This document shows, one piece after another, positions 7,248-16,500 of a stretch of 20,000 nt of DNA. The first letter of the stretch is position 1; the number at the start of each line of letters is the position of its first letter. The stretch covers positions 3,178,885 through 3,198,884 of the forward strand of contig CM030943.1 of assembly GCA_018136815.1 (NCBI GenBank), read 5' to 3'. The stretch is from Isochrysis galbana. Lineage: Eukaryota; Haptophyta; Isochrysidales; Isochrysidaceae. The translations under genes were made by a program, and so were the position numbers. The notes beneath the pieces are model-generated. The model was not told the DNA's origin. It did no database searches and saw only the letters and a list, made by a program, of their open reading frames with translations.

Positions 7248-7918
7248 ATGGCAGACACTGTCAGACCCGACTCCTACTATGACCTTTCAGACATCTTCCC
7301 GCAAGCAACAACCAACGACTCTTTCACAGCCGCGTCAGCTGCCGGCTCGATCGAACGGCCCTCTGCCTACGAGCCTGTAGTCATCGCGTGTTCGACATCG
7401 ACGCGGTGCGTGACTCGGTGCTGTGCGCAAACCCTTGCTTGCACGCCGACGTCCTGATCGCCAAATGCGACCAGTCATTCGCTGCTGGCGCCAAGGGCTT
7501 TGCGAAAGAGACCGCGTCGGCAGAGTGGGAGCCCGTTGCACCACGCGAGCGGAGGGCGAGGACCTAGTCACTCTTGCCACCCGAGTGGTGCGCCGCCGAG
7601 GCCGCTAGGTACATGAATTTGGCTCCAGGGGCGGAACCATTTCATGTGATGAGTTTTGGGTCGCCCTAACCAAGCTGAGGGGCAAGAAAGCGCCAGCGGC
7701 AAGCGCAGTCGCGTGCGAAAGTTGGGCACTCTGGCCCGTTTGGGCCAACTTCGACGCGATGTGTGCGGGGCCGGCGGCGGCGATTGGTATGGCTGCTAGG
7801 GCGGCATACTTGGATATGGTGCCTGGTGAGGCATTCTATCCCAGTGGAAGACCGAGAAAGCGCCGGCAGCGCGCCCGGTCGCGTTGGAAAGTTGGGCACT
7901 CGGCCCGTTCGGCCCGGT
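7248..7918 (+). pseudogene. Frame-broken ORF of unknown identity, possibly a retroelement 5' end
   Basis: A real ATG at 7248 starts MADTVRPDSYYDLSDIFPQ and stays open to 7457. Coding-like sequence then continues in a second frame (from about 7388, with VFDIDAVRDSVLCANPCLHA, to the stop at 7565-7567). A third frame carries LVTLATRVVRRRGR, a TAG at 7606-7608 and then GGTISCDEFWVALTKL, and stays open to TGA at 7916-7918. Each change is a step of -1. No domain is recognised. A short acidic N-terminus behind a CT-rich leader fits the gag region of an LTR retrotransposon, but no protease, reverse transcriptase or LTR is visible. Unrecognised introns are an alternative to decay. Confidence 0.3.
7684..7916. 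repeat. Pair of imperfect direct repeats 170 bp apart
   Basis: About 62 bp at 7684-7746 recurs at 7853-7916. Both contain GAAAGCGCC, then GTCGCGT, then GAAAGTTGGGCACT and GGCCCGTT. The spacing is 170 bp and the identity roughly 80 percent by eye. Confidence 0.7.
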
Positions 7919-7983
7919 GACGTTAGCACTCCTGCCCTGGCGCGTCTGCGCGCGCTCGCGCCTCCCCGCCCCCGCCCCGCCCC

Positions 7984-8090
7984 GCCCAAATATGTTTGAG
8001 CCACCCGCCCCTGCCCGCCCAAATATGTAGCCAATATGTCGACATATGTATTTCGCGAAATCGTACCCAAATATGTTTTACGATATGTTG
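7984..8090. repeat. ATATGT-motif cluster with two perfect palindromes
   Basis: CCCAAATATGT occurs at 7985-7995, 8018-8028 and 8066-8076. ATATGT occurs six times within about 100 bp. Perfect palindromes are ATATGTCGACATAT (8034-8047) and ATTTCGCGAAAT (8050-8061). The cluster follows a C-rich stretch (CCGCCCC repeats, about 7958-7983). Confidence 0.75.
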
Positions 8091-8693
8091 ATGTTCCTGC
8101 CGCTAGCCCTAGACCCTATCAGTTTACTGATAGTTGCGCCCCCGCGCATAAGCATACAAATGAGTACGGCGTGGCAAAGCATGGTGCTTCAGGCAACTCC
8201 ATGCTACCCACCCTACACCCTACTTCCACTCCCTTCCCTCTCCCCCAGGTCCCTTGAGGCGAAATCGCCGGTTTCCGGGAGGTCGCGCGCACTGCTTCGA
8301 CCGGGGGCAGTCAGAGAGGGGTGCAAAGAAAGAGTCCGGGTCTCCCTTGCGCAATACGCGCGATCACAGCTACGGCTCTCGTACGAGCATCGTACGAGCA
8401 CCAGCATGCCTCACCAACAAGAGAGCCCACAGAGACTCACTGTTCTGCATTGCTTCTTCCCTCCACACACCAGCCCCAGCTCAAACACTCTCAGTGGAAT
8501 ATAAAATGATCAAGATCGAAACAACTCTCCACGACATTGCCTGCTGCACAATCGGCACAGTGTACGCACGTAATGGACATGCGTAAAGTATACGGAGACC
8601 CGTCACACGTACAAGCTCGACGTCGCGGCAGTGACGAGAGCGCCTACGAGATCGCCTCCTCATGCCGCCATCCGCGCCACAGTGCGTATCCAA
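8091..8693. other. 3' flank of the helicase gene, no gene recognised
   Basis: Contains a plus-strand ORF at 8046-8504 (152 aa) with a hydrophobic start but no recognisable domain and poor coding character. It is not annotated as a gene. The rest is the downstream side of the minus-strand helicase. Confidence 0.4.
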
Positions 8694-10448
8694 CTACCGG
8701 TTCGAGAGCGCCTGCTGCAACCCTTCGAGTTCAACCTCCTCGAAGTGCACATCGCCAAGCCGATTGGCCCATGCGCACAGCTGCGCGTGCGAGTTGCCCG
8801 GGCAGATGGTGAGCACCGTGCCGCTTAATACGGGCTCGCGACCCGTACGGCCCGCCAGGTGGAGATAGGTTGCGGGCGAGTCGGGCAGGCCGAGGATGTA
8901 GACCACCTCTACGCCATCAAAGTGAAGCCCCCGCGCCATGTCCTCAAACGTTACGACAAACGGCGGCTCGACCGGCGGCTCGGCGCGCTCGGATTCTGCC
9001 GCTCGCAGCCCGGCGCACGCGCGGAACTGCGCAGCCAGCTCGCGCTGCCGCGACTGCAGCTGCGTGCTCGAACTGCTGCGCCCCCCCGGCGAGGTGGCCA
9101 GTTCGGCCTCCTCCCAATCCTCTTCATCGCTGCCATCGCCAAGCACCACGCTGGCATCTTCATCGCGGTACTCGGGTTTGTTCCACCACTCAACTGGCTC
9201 CGCCTTGCGCACGTTTCGGGTCCCTGCTTTGCGCGCGTTGTGAAGACCTGGTGGCGCGTGCTCGAGCCCGATGGCCTCGTGCAACGCCTTGACCGGCAGA
9301 CCGATGGCGCGCATTTGCCGGGCCGCCTTACGGACCGTGAGCCCTGATGAGCGGCACAGAAAGACGAGCGCCGAGCGCGGCTGCTGCTCGCTAACCGCGC
9401 AGCCAAGGGCCACGATGAGCGGATGCGTTCGCGCCTCGGCAGCGGCCGCCGCCGCCGCAGCGCTCTTGGCCGCCTTGAGCCGTCGCTTCTCCTTGAGCGT
9501 CGGCTTGTGCCCTGCGCGCATTTGCAGCTCGGCCTCCGCCTGCGCGGCTGAAGCACCCGTCCGGCGCGCGTGCGCGACTGAGCCGACGTGCGCTAGCTTA
9601 GCTACGCGCATCGGAAGCCGAACGTACGTGTGCCGGATCGAGGCCGGCACCGTCACCGCCCGCGCCATCTTGGAGAGGTCGGCTGCCTCCAGCTCCGCTG
9701 GCCGCACCACCGCAAGCGGCCGCTCGAACCAGCGGCCGAGCGGATCACGCCGCAGGATGCGCGCGAGCTTGGCGCGCGAGGGGCGCGAGACGGTGGCAGA
9801 GGCGGCGATCAGCTGCAGCTCGGGCTCCGCGCACAGCTCGAGCGCCCGCAGCAGCAGCGTCTGCGCGGCGGGCTCGTCGGCACGCTTGTTGGCCGCCTTG
9901 CGCATCGCGAGTGCGCGGGGCCCGCGGAAGCTCTCTGATGGGAGCAGCGAGTCGATCTCGTCGAGGACGATGACAGCGAGGCTCGCGAGCGCAGCGTCAG
10001 CGGCCGAAGCAAGGACACCCGCCTCGCCCAGAAGCTCGAGCATCTCGGGCGCCGTGCAGGCAAGAACGCTTGCGTCGATCATCTCTGCTGCGCTTGGACG
10101 TGAACCAACCGCCACGATGGCCACGCTAGCCTCTCCGCCCAGCAGCGCGTCGGCCTCAGCTGCAAGCTGAACGGCAAGCTCTCGTGTTGGTGCGAGAAGC
10201 ATCATCTTAGATCGAGGCCCCACGCCACGAGAGAGAGCAGGCAGAAGGAAGGCGAGGCTCTTCCCAGATCCCGTGGGAGCGTGCAGAACCACGCTCTCTC
10301 CCGAGGCGAGGAGGCGGAGCGCGGCGGCCTGGATGGGAGTAGGTGAGAGGATGCCGCGGTCCGAGAGGCTTGCCTCTGCGTGCGACGGCAGCGACGGCAG
10401 CAGAGAGCGGAAGGAGAGGCCGAGCAGCGCGAGGTAGAGGGGGAGCAT
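8694..10448 (-). CDS. DEAD-box-type RNA helicase with a DEID motif II
   Basis: A single-exon frame of 584 aa from the ATG at 10448 to the stop at 8694. The motifs are in order: Q-motif-like GILSPTPIQ (32-40), motif I APTGSGKS (57-64), Ia PTREL (87-91), a degenerate Ib TAPEMLELL in place of TPGR, motif II VLDEIDSLL with DEID (163-166), motif III SAT (217-219), IV ALVFLCRSS, V ARGLHFDG (505-512) and VI HLAGRTGR (530-537). It should unwind or remodel RNA with ATP. Two long insertions, Ala/Lys-rich (about 285-345) and acidic (about 395-495), separate the helicase-core motifs. The N-terminus LPLYLALLGLSFRSLLPSLP is hydrophobic with few charges. It could be a signal for plastid or mitochondrial import, as in organellar helicases, but this is inference. 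No intron is needed. Confidence 0.9.
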   Translation of the reverse strand: MLPLYLALLGLSFRSLLPSLPSHAEASLSDRGILSPTPIQAAALRLLASGESVVLHAPTGSGKSLAFLLPALSRGVGPRSKMMLLAPTRELAVQLAAEADALLGGEASVAIVAVGSRPSAAEMIDASVLACTAPEMLELLGEAGVLASAADAALASLAVIVLDEIDSLLPSESFRGPRALAMRKAANKRADEPAAQTLLLRALELCAEPELQLIAASATVSRPSRAKLARILRRDPLGRWFERPLAVVRPAELEAADLSKMARAVTVPASIRHTYVRLPMRVAKLAHVGSVAHARRTGASAAQAEAELQMRAGHKPTLKEKRRLKAAKSAAAAAAAAEARTHPLIVALGCAVSEQQPRSALVFLCRSSGLTVRKAARQMRAIGLPVKALHEAIGLEHAPPGLHNARKAGTRNVRKAEPVEWWNKPEYRDEDASVVLGDGSDEEDWEEAELATSPGGRSSSSTQLQSRQRELAAQFRACAGLRAAESERAEPPVEPPFVVTFEDMARGLHFDGVEVVYILGLPDSPATYLHLAGRTGREPVLSGTVLTICPGNSHAQLCAWANRLGDVHFEEVELEGLQQALSNR

Positions 10449-10900
10449 CGGCGGCGACGGGAAGGGACAGAGAGCCTCTCTTTACTCGTAGAAGGCGGCC
10501 GCCTCGCAGAGTGATGGTGGCCGCGTCCCCCCTTCCCCTTCCCATGGCTCCCAGAGATAGCCCTCCTCCCTCTCTCCCCAAGCCCCAGAGGAAGCCTAAG
10601 CCGGCCCCTGGGCACTATACTATCCAGGCCCGCGATCTCCGCGCAGGAAACCGCGCCGGAAGGCTGCAGCGTGCTGCCGGTTGATGACCTTAAACGAGCC
10701 AACAATTCTAGTCACAGCAAAAACAAAATTCAAAATTCGAATCGCAAATTTCGAGACCAAAATCTGCAAACCTGGACTTGAGACCATGGGGAATCCGAAT
10801 ATGTGTGTCTTGTGCGTCAGTGGCAACGCGGGGAACTCTTCAATCGTAATTGTGGGCGCGTACCTTACACGAATATTCATACCTACAGCCTTCAAATTCA
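10449..10900. other. Helicase upstream region and AT-rich stretch
   Basis: 10449-10680 is GC-rich with a weakly pyrimidine-rich leader on the helicase sense strand. From 10681 to 10900 the sequence becomes markedly AT-rich (runs such as AAAATTCAAAATTCG) and ends exactly where R1c begins. ORFs on both strands here show no domain. Confidence 0.4.
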
Positions 10901-10964
10901 AGGCGGCTTGCCTTCATTTGGTCTCCTTTCCCTCAGGATTTCTTCCCCTCCCTGTGGGGACTCT
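10901..10964 (-). repeat. Dispersed repeat module R1, copy c
   Basis: R1 in the same position relative to a b561 3' end as copy b, as part of a larger duplicated segment. Its outer edge AGGCGGCTTGCC matches copies a and b exactly, while the sequence beyond it differs. Confidence 0.85.
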
Positions 10965-11361
10965 CACCCTACCATGAGCCCCCCCGCGAGCACCCCGAAG
11001 GAGAGGCCCAGGAGCACCACGTACGCGACGAGAACGGCGTCGCCTTGGTTCGGCATGAGGGCGCGACGCCGGCGGCGGCCACCGCAAGCCCGCTTCCCTG
11101 AGAGAGCGGAGGGGGGGGGGGAAGTGCGTTGTTGGGGTTTCCTCCCTTTTTGGGTGGGAGGGAGGGCCGATGGGGGGGGGGGGCGCGAGGAGGGAGAAAC
11201 ACACCTGCACCACGCGATGCACACGGAGCCACCGGCCGCCGGTGAGCCGGGAGCCGGGAGCGCCAAGCGAGCGAGAAAAAGGCGCCCGAGGGGAGGAGCA
11301 CGCCCCACGCGACGGGACATGAGCACACCGTGGGCGAGCAGCGGCAAGCGCGGGCGGGGAC
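10965..11361 (-). pseudogene. Decayed partial copy of the cytochrome b561 gene
   Basis: Nearly identical to 6029-6620 over long stretches, including the last exon's end, the intron and part of the first exon. About 219 bp corresponding to 6130-6348 are missing, at a short GCGCG match. The deletion removes the third and fourth heme histidines. A one-base insertion (GACGGGACATG against GACGGACATG) shifts the frame just after the first-histidine motif LLAHG. It cannot encode a two-heme b561 protein. The intron with its CTCTCAG end is retained, so this is a DNA-level duplication, not a retrocopy. Confidence 0.85.
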
Positions 11362-11410
11362 GCGGAGAAAAAAAACGGTTTCATAGAACAAACCGAGTAG
11401 ATGTCTCACG

Positions 11411-11698
11411 ATGCCCCCCCTGAGCCATTCACGATTTCGTTTGCCGATGCGCTCAAATACACCGCATATGCTACACGGTAAGAAATATATCAAGTTGACC
11501 GAGATCCCACGCGAGGTGACGAATATGAACTTGCCATTGTCCGTGAGCAGGGTGTGGCTCGAGTTCGAAGACTCTTCTTCTCCTTCCTTCGACAATGTGA
11601 TGAAGAATGTGCACATGCCGAAAGTGAAAGAGCTGGACATCTATATCAAGTGCATATTGAATGTTGTAAAAGTCCGTGAGGATATATCTCCACGCTAG
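11411..11698 (+). CDS. AT-rich ORF of unknown function
   Basis: 95 aa from an ATG at 11411 to a stop at 11696-11698, in a local AT-rich patch with base use unlike the flanking GC-rich DNA. It has a leucine-rich-repeat-like rhythm (NLPLSVSRVWLEFE, then MPKVKELDIYIKC), like short LRR or F-box-type repeats of large viruses or eukaryotes. That is only an impression. It could be a fragment or a chance ORF. Confidence 0.3.
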   Translation: MPPLSHSRFRLPMRSNTPHMLHGKKYIKLTEIPREVTNMNLPLSVSRVWLEFEDSSSPSFDNVMKNVHMPKVKELDIYIKCILNVVKVREDISPR

Positions 11699-11760
11699 GA
11701 TGCCTAAATACCCCGAGGAGGGATGCGGTCTGTCTACCTGATAGCAAAAGAGACGTTGGG

Positions 11761-12016
11761 CTATCTCAGAGCCCGCCCCCCTTCCCGGCACTCCCCGCCC
11801 CCTCCTCCTTCCGGTAGCTCGTCGGCCCCCCGCTCGAGCAGCGCCGGGTCGCACACCGCGTTGTAGCAGATCCGCTTGCAGCGCTCCACGAGCTCGTCGT
11901 CCGAGCGACTCACGCGGTGCACCACGCGCTCCAGCTCCTCCGCGCGCGCCCACGAGAGCCTGTTCAGGTCCACCCAGAGCCGGACGGCACGCAGCCGCGT
12001 CGCGGGCGACGGCCCC
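11761..12016 (-). CDS. Possible exon of unknown function near the LRR fragment
   Basis: A minus-strand frame encodes a charged helical stretch (ARAEELERVVHRVSRSDDEL, then VERCKRICYNAV) and ends at a stop at 11761-11763. An acceptor-like CTGAG lies at its upstream side (12017-12021). It may be the next exon of the LRR fragment upstream, but the reading phases do not match cleanly, so linkage is unproven. Confidence 0.35.
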
Positions 12017-12125
12017 CTCAGCCCTTCCCACCACATACCCCCCCCACCCACTCCCCACCCGCCGCCGACACCCGCCGCCGACGCGCCTCCGAGGTCAGAA
12101 TCTGAGCGGCGGACGAGGTCCTCAC

Positions 12126-12262
12126 CTCACGCAGCTCGATGCACCCCCGGAAGGCGTTCGGGCCAATGTACAGCAGACCGGGAGGCAGCTCCACGACCTT
12201 GAGCGCAATGCACGACTCAAAGGCACAGCTCTCGACAACCTCCAGTGTCGTGGGCACTAGAC
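12126..12262 (-). pseudogene. BspA-type leucine-rich-repeat fragment
   Basis: The minus-strand frame reads TLEVVESCAFESCIALKVVE, then LPPGLLYIGPNAFRGC, then IELRE. The pattern of LxxVxLPxxLxxIGxxAFxGCxxLxxV is the BspA/LRR_5 repeat. One and a half repeats are present. A GTGAGG donor-like site follows at 12125 and an acceptor-like GTCTAG precedes at about 12260, so it could be one internal exon. Upstream, R1d and R4a begin within 35 bp, so the rest of the gene is absent or displaced. No start codon is visible. Confidence 0.6.
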
Positions 12263-12292
12263 GATTTTTTTGTACCGGCGCATCGCGTATTT

Positions 12293-12327
12293 GGAAACGA
12301 GGGGTACCAAATGAAGGCAAACGACCT
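12293..12327 (+). repeat. Dispersed repeat module R1, copy d (degenerate)
   Basis: GGAAACGAGGGGTACCAAAT plus GAAGGCAAACGACCT resembles the 3' half of R1. The outer edge coincides with that of the other copies. It is followed about 30 bp later by R4a. Confidence 0.6.
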
Positions 12328-12357
12328 CAGATGGGCAGGAATACAGCAGCAGCGCGC

Positions 12358-12560
12358 CACGGCCTGCTCTCCGAGGTCCTTTGGGGGCTCCAAGAGGGCC
12401 AGCCAAGGCAGCTCAGGGGCCAGTGGAGGCTGGGGCTCAGCCCCAAGCCCCTCCTGCCTCTCCCACGCTTGCCTCGCTGGCCATGGATGGGAGCCGCCCA
12501 GAGGTATCTGTCTGCCTGGCGACCAGAGAAGGGGGGGGGTCCGCTCGAGGGCAGGCCCAC
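12358..12560 (+). repeat. Dispersed repeat module R4, copy a
   Basis: About 200 bp resembling the minus strand of about 19612-19803. Shared blocks include CAGCTCAGGGG, GGAGGCTGGG, CTGCCTCTCCC and CTGTCTGCCTG in the same order. Identity is roughly 70 percent by eye, with small indels. Confidence 0.65.
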
Positions 12561-12874
12561 GCAGGGAGTGCGAATCACGGCCCGCGCCCGCGCCCACTAG
12601 GGGTCTGAGCCAGTGTGATGATTGCCCAACCCTGCCAAAGGGCAGGGGCTGTGGTCGATTGTACGCGCCCACCCCTGGGGGTTTGGGGGGGTCCGTGATG
12701 GAGAGAGGGATGCGCGAGGCCCCCATTGACCCCTACTTATAACAGTAGGTTGAGAGCTGGAGGGCGACGAGCACGGAGGAGGAGGGAGGCAAGAGGACCC
12801 CTTCTCCATCGGGTGAGGTGGTAGGTGAGGCTGGGAGGACGGATAAGGATGAAGGCGTCTCCCCCCCCCCCCCG
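12561..12874. other. Unassigned GC-rich sequence
   Basis: Contains the inverted stretch CCCTGCCAAAGGGCAGGG (about 12631-12648) and a C13 run at 12861-12873. No gene is recognised. Confidence 0.35.
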
Positions 12875-12972
12875 GTTTCTGTTTACGTCAATGTTCCCAT
12901 CTCATACTAAAATAATAATCGTTTCTGTTTACGTCAATGTTCCCATCTCATACTAAAATAAAAATAATAATC
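12875..12972. repeat. Tandem duplication of a 46-bp AT-rich unit
   Basis: Unit 1 (12875-12920) and unit 2 (12921-12972) both start GTTTCTGTTTACGTCAATG and end AATAATAATC. Unit 2 carries a 6-bp AAATAA-type insertion. The rest is identical, which indicates a recent duplication. Confidence 0.95.
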
Positions 12973-13508
12973 AGGAACCTTCTTTGACAGAGTTAGGCGG
13001 GGGCGGGGGCTCATTGCGATGCCGCTGGCACGCGCGCTAGCACCATGCACGTGACTGGATGGGTCGTCGGCGCACTAGCCCTTCGGCGACATGGGTGTCC
13101 AGCTAGGCACATCGCGCACACTGGCGCACGTTCCACGTCCCTATTCCCTATTGTTTTAACGGCATGGTTGGGGTTGTGCCTCCAACAATCAATCCCTTGA
13201 GGGCCCGCGGCCGTGGCGAATGAGGCTTCCATGGCTCTACTTGACACCGAGGCTAGTGTTAGCGAGCTGCAATATCACATCCACAATTGCCCGTCCGCCT
13301 GATGAATGCATCACTCGTGTATAGCCAACCCACATCTACTCCTACCTCATGTTGAAGCGTGCCACCACGGCGCGCGCGCTGTGACGAGGTGGCACCTTCG
13401 CCAATGGTGTAAGCAAGATCGGCCGGTACCGCTCGCAGTATTCGGCGAAGTGCTCTTCGGTGCGTCAGGCGCACGAATCGCCCTTGACCTCCCGGGTTGC
13501 TCGCTGGC
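12973..13508. other. Downstream flank of the 5-oxoprolinase gene
   Basis: No recognisable gene or repeat. The ORF at 13259-13585 on the minus strand overlaps the 5-oxoprolinase end in another frame and is a shadow. Confidence 0.4.
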
Positions 13509-16500
13509 TCAGGCATGTGCCGGCTTGGGCGGCGGGCCATACCCACCGCCGCCGGGTGTAAGCAAGCGCACGCGAGCCCCAGCATCGACGCGCAAGGAGG
13601 CCTTGCCTCCTAGGAAGATTGGCGGCCCGCCGCCCGGGGGTAACAGCAGGTTTTCACCGCGCGCGCCATCCTCGCCGCCAGCAAGACCGTAGGGCGCGAG
13701 CGCGCGCCGCTCGGAGAGGATTGACAAGTCGACGGGCCGGAGGAATTCCACCTCTCGCACGACACCATCACCGCCGCGGTGCGCGCCTCGCCCGCCCGAG
13801 CCCTCTCGCAGCGAGAAGCGACGAAGCACGACGGGATATCGCCTCTCGAGCACCTCTGGGTCGGTTATCCGCGTGTTGGTCATATGTGTGTGGACGCCCG
13901 AGCGGCCGTCCCAAGTCGGCCCGGCGCCGGCGCCGCCTGCGATGGTCTCATAGTAGCCGAAGGTCTCGTCCCCAAAGGTGAGGTTGTTCATGCAACCCTG
14001 GGAGGCGGCGCACGCTCCAAATGCCTTGAGTACGACATCAACCACCCGCTGCGAGGTGAGGACATTGCCGCCGACCACGGCGGCGGTTGGCGAGGGGTTG
14101 AGCAGGCAGCCTTCGGGGATGCGGAACGTGATGGGAGCGAGGCAGCCCTGCGTAGTTGGGGCGGATGTGAGTCTTTGGAAGGTCGACGGGAGCGCGGGTC
14201 GGGTGATGGCGCCGCGCTGCCGCCGCGTGCGCGCGCCTGATTGAGGGGCATTTCCGAGTCGCAGAGGCAGCGGAGCGAGTAGATGACGGCCGAATAGGTG
14301 ACCGCCTTTGGCGCGTTTAGGTTGGAGTGGAGCTGCGGCGCCGTGCCGCGAAAATCGAAGATGGCTGAGCCGTCGGTGGCGTCAATCGTCACCTCAAGCG
14401 TGATCTCGGCGCCCTCGTCCAGCCGGTCGGATGCGCGAACTGTGCCGCGCTCGCCAAGGTTCCGCGACGCCGAAAAAGCGCGCAGCATCGCGCGGACTGT
14501 CGCCTCAGCGTTGCTCTGGATGTGGCCCATGTACTCGCACACGGTATCGAGGGAGGACTCCTCGACGAGGGAGTTTAGCAACGCGAGGCCCATGTTGTTG
14601 GCGGCCACCTGCAGGCGGCGGGTGGCGCCGGACGGGGGATGAGGAAGGGGCGGCGGCGGGCGGACGGGGCCGGGAGGCGAGCGGGGAGGGGAAGCAAGAA
14701 GCATGCGACGACTGACCTGTGCCTTCAAGTCGGAGACGTTATCGGCGAGGTTGCGCGACTTGCGCAGAATTTGGCGGATGCCGTCTTCCATGAAGACGCC
14801 GCGCTCCACTAGCTTGAAGCCCATGATCTGCGCGCCCTCCTCCTCGAGCGAGTGCGAAAAAGGTGGCATCGATCCCGGTGTCGACCCGCCAATGTCGGCG
14901 TGGTGGCCGCGACTTGCTACCCAAAAGGCAGGCGTCCGACTGCCGCCGGCGAAGGCGGGGGTGATGACGGTGATGTCGGGCAGGTGCGAGCCACCCGCGA
15001 GCTGCGGGTGATTTGAGACGAAGACGTCGCCGGGCTGGATTTCATTGGCCCAGCGCGCCTGCTGCACTCGCACCGCGTCTTGCATAGCGCCGAGGTGGAC
15101 CGGGATATGCGGCGCGTTGGCGACCAGCCCGCCATGGGCGTCGAAGATGGCACACGAGAAATCGAGCCGCTCCTTGACATTGGTCGAGACGCTTGTACGT
15201 TGTAGCGTCCGGCCCATCTGCTCGGCGATGCCCATGAAACGATGCGAGTAGACGGAGAGGCGGATTGGATCAACAGTCGCCGAGCCTCCGGCGGCGGTCG
15301 AACCGCCGATTGCGGTGCGCGCCCACCCGGTCTCGCGCGCCACGGTGCCGCCCTCCGCGCGCGGACGCTTGGGGGGCGGCGCTGGTGTTGGCGCTGGCAC
15401 GGACGCAGGCGCGGTGGCTGCGGGCGCGGGCATGGCGGCGACATCGATGTCGAGGTCTCCGCGCGGTGTGACGGTCGCAGTGCAACCGGGCTCGAGCACA
15501 ACGGTCGAGATGTCGTCGAGGAGAAGGGCAGGCCCTGCCACGGTGTGCCCAGGGCGCAGTTCGGCGAGCGCGTAGCTGGGTGTGTCGCGCCAGCCACCCT
15601 CAAAATAGGTTTGGCCGCTGCCCGATGGCCGCGGCGGGCCTTCGGCAGGCGGCGGCGGCTCAGCCTGCGGCGGGCGTGAGAGTCCGGTACCGCGCACACG
15701 GATGTCGTCGATGCGGATTGGTCGCGAGGGGAAGGTGAATCCAAATTCGCGCAGATGTTGGGCCTCAAAGGCCGCTCCAAAGGAGGAGCCGTCGGCGGGC
15801 TGCAGCACCATGATGGCCGTGTCAGTGCCGTCGTACCTGGATGAGGTTGGCGGTTGGGGGGCGGTGATGGGTGTGAGTGCGTGTGCGCCAAAGCAAGGGG
15901 GGGCGCCGGGTTTTTCGGGACTTGCAAGGGAACGGCGCCTTCTCACCTCAGGTTGAGGAAGCGCTCGAGCTTGATGTCGGCGGGCGCGAAGCCCTGCGCG
16001 CCCAACTGGGCGCGAAGCTGCGTCTCGAGCTGCGCGTGCCGCTCGTCGCAGCGCGCCGCCGCGTCGTCCGTACCATGCGTGAGCGCCGCCGCCTCTTGCG
16101 CTTCGACGACAACGTCGGCGAGGGAGATACCAACGGCAGACAGGATGGACGCCTGCCGGTGCACGAAGACATGGCGCATCCCGAGAGCGCGCGCGACGGC
16201 GCAGGCATGCTGGCCGCCCGCGCCGCCGAAGCAGGCGAGTACATGGGCTGAGGCGTCGTGGCCGCGCATCTGAGTCATCTCGCGGATGGGCCGGCACATT
16301 GCCTCGTTGGCCACCTGGATGAAGCCAAGTGCCGCCTCTTCGATCGAGGCAGGCGCGCCCGCGCCCCCAGCCGTCCGCGCGAAAAACGGCCGGATCTCCG
16401 CCTCTAGCAGGTGCTCAAAGGCGGCGCGTGCGCCCGTCACGTCGAGGGGCTCGTCCTCGTTCGGCCCGAAGATGGAGGGGAAGAGCTCGGGGCGCACGCG

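Noticed and set aside
8046-8504. 152-aa plus-strand ORF
   Set aside because: It begins inside the palindrome cluster, has no domain, and composition changes along its length. Not supported as a gene.
9271-10170. 299-aa plus-strand ORF
   Set aside because: Antisense to the helicase. Ala/Ser-rich translation is typical of an opposite-strand frame in GC-rich coding DNA.
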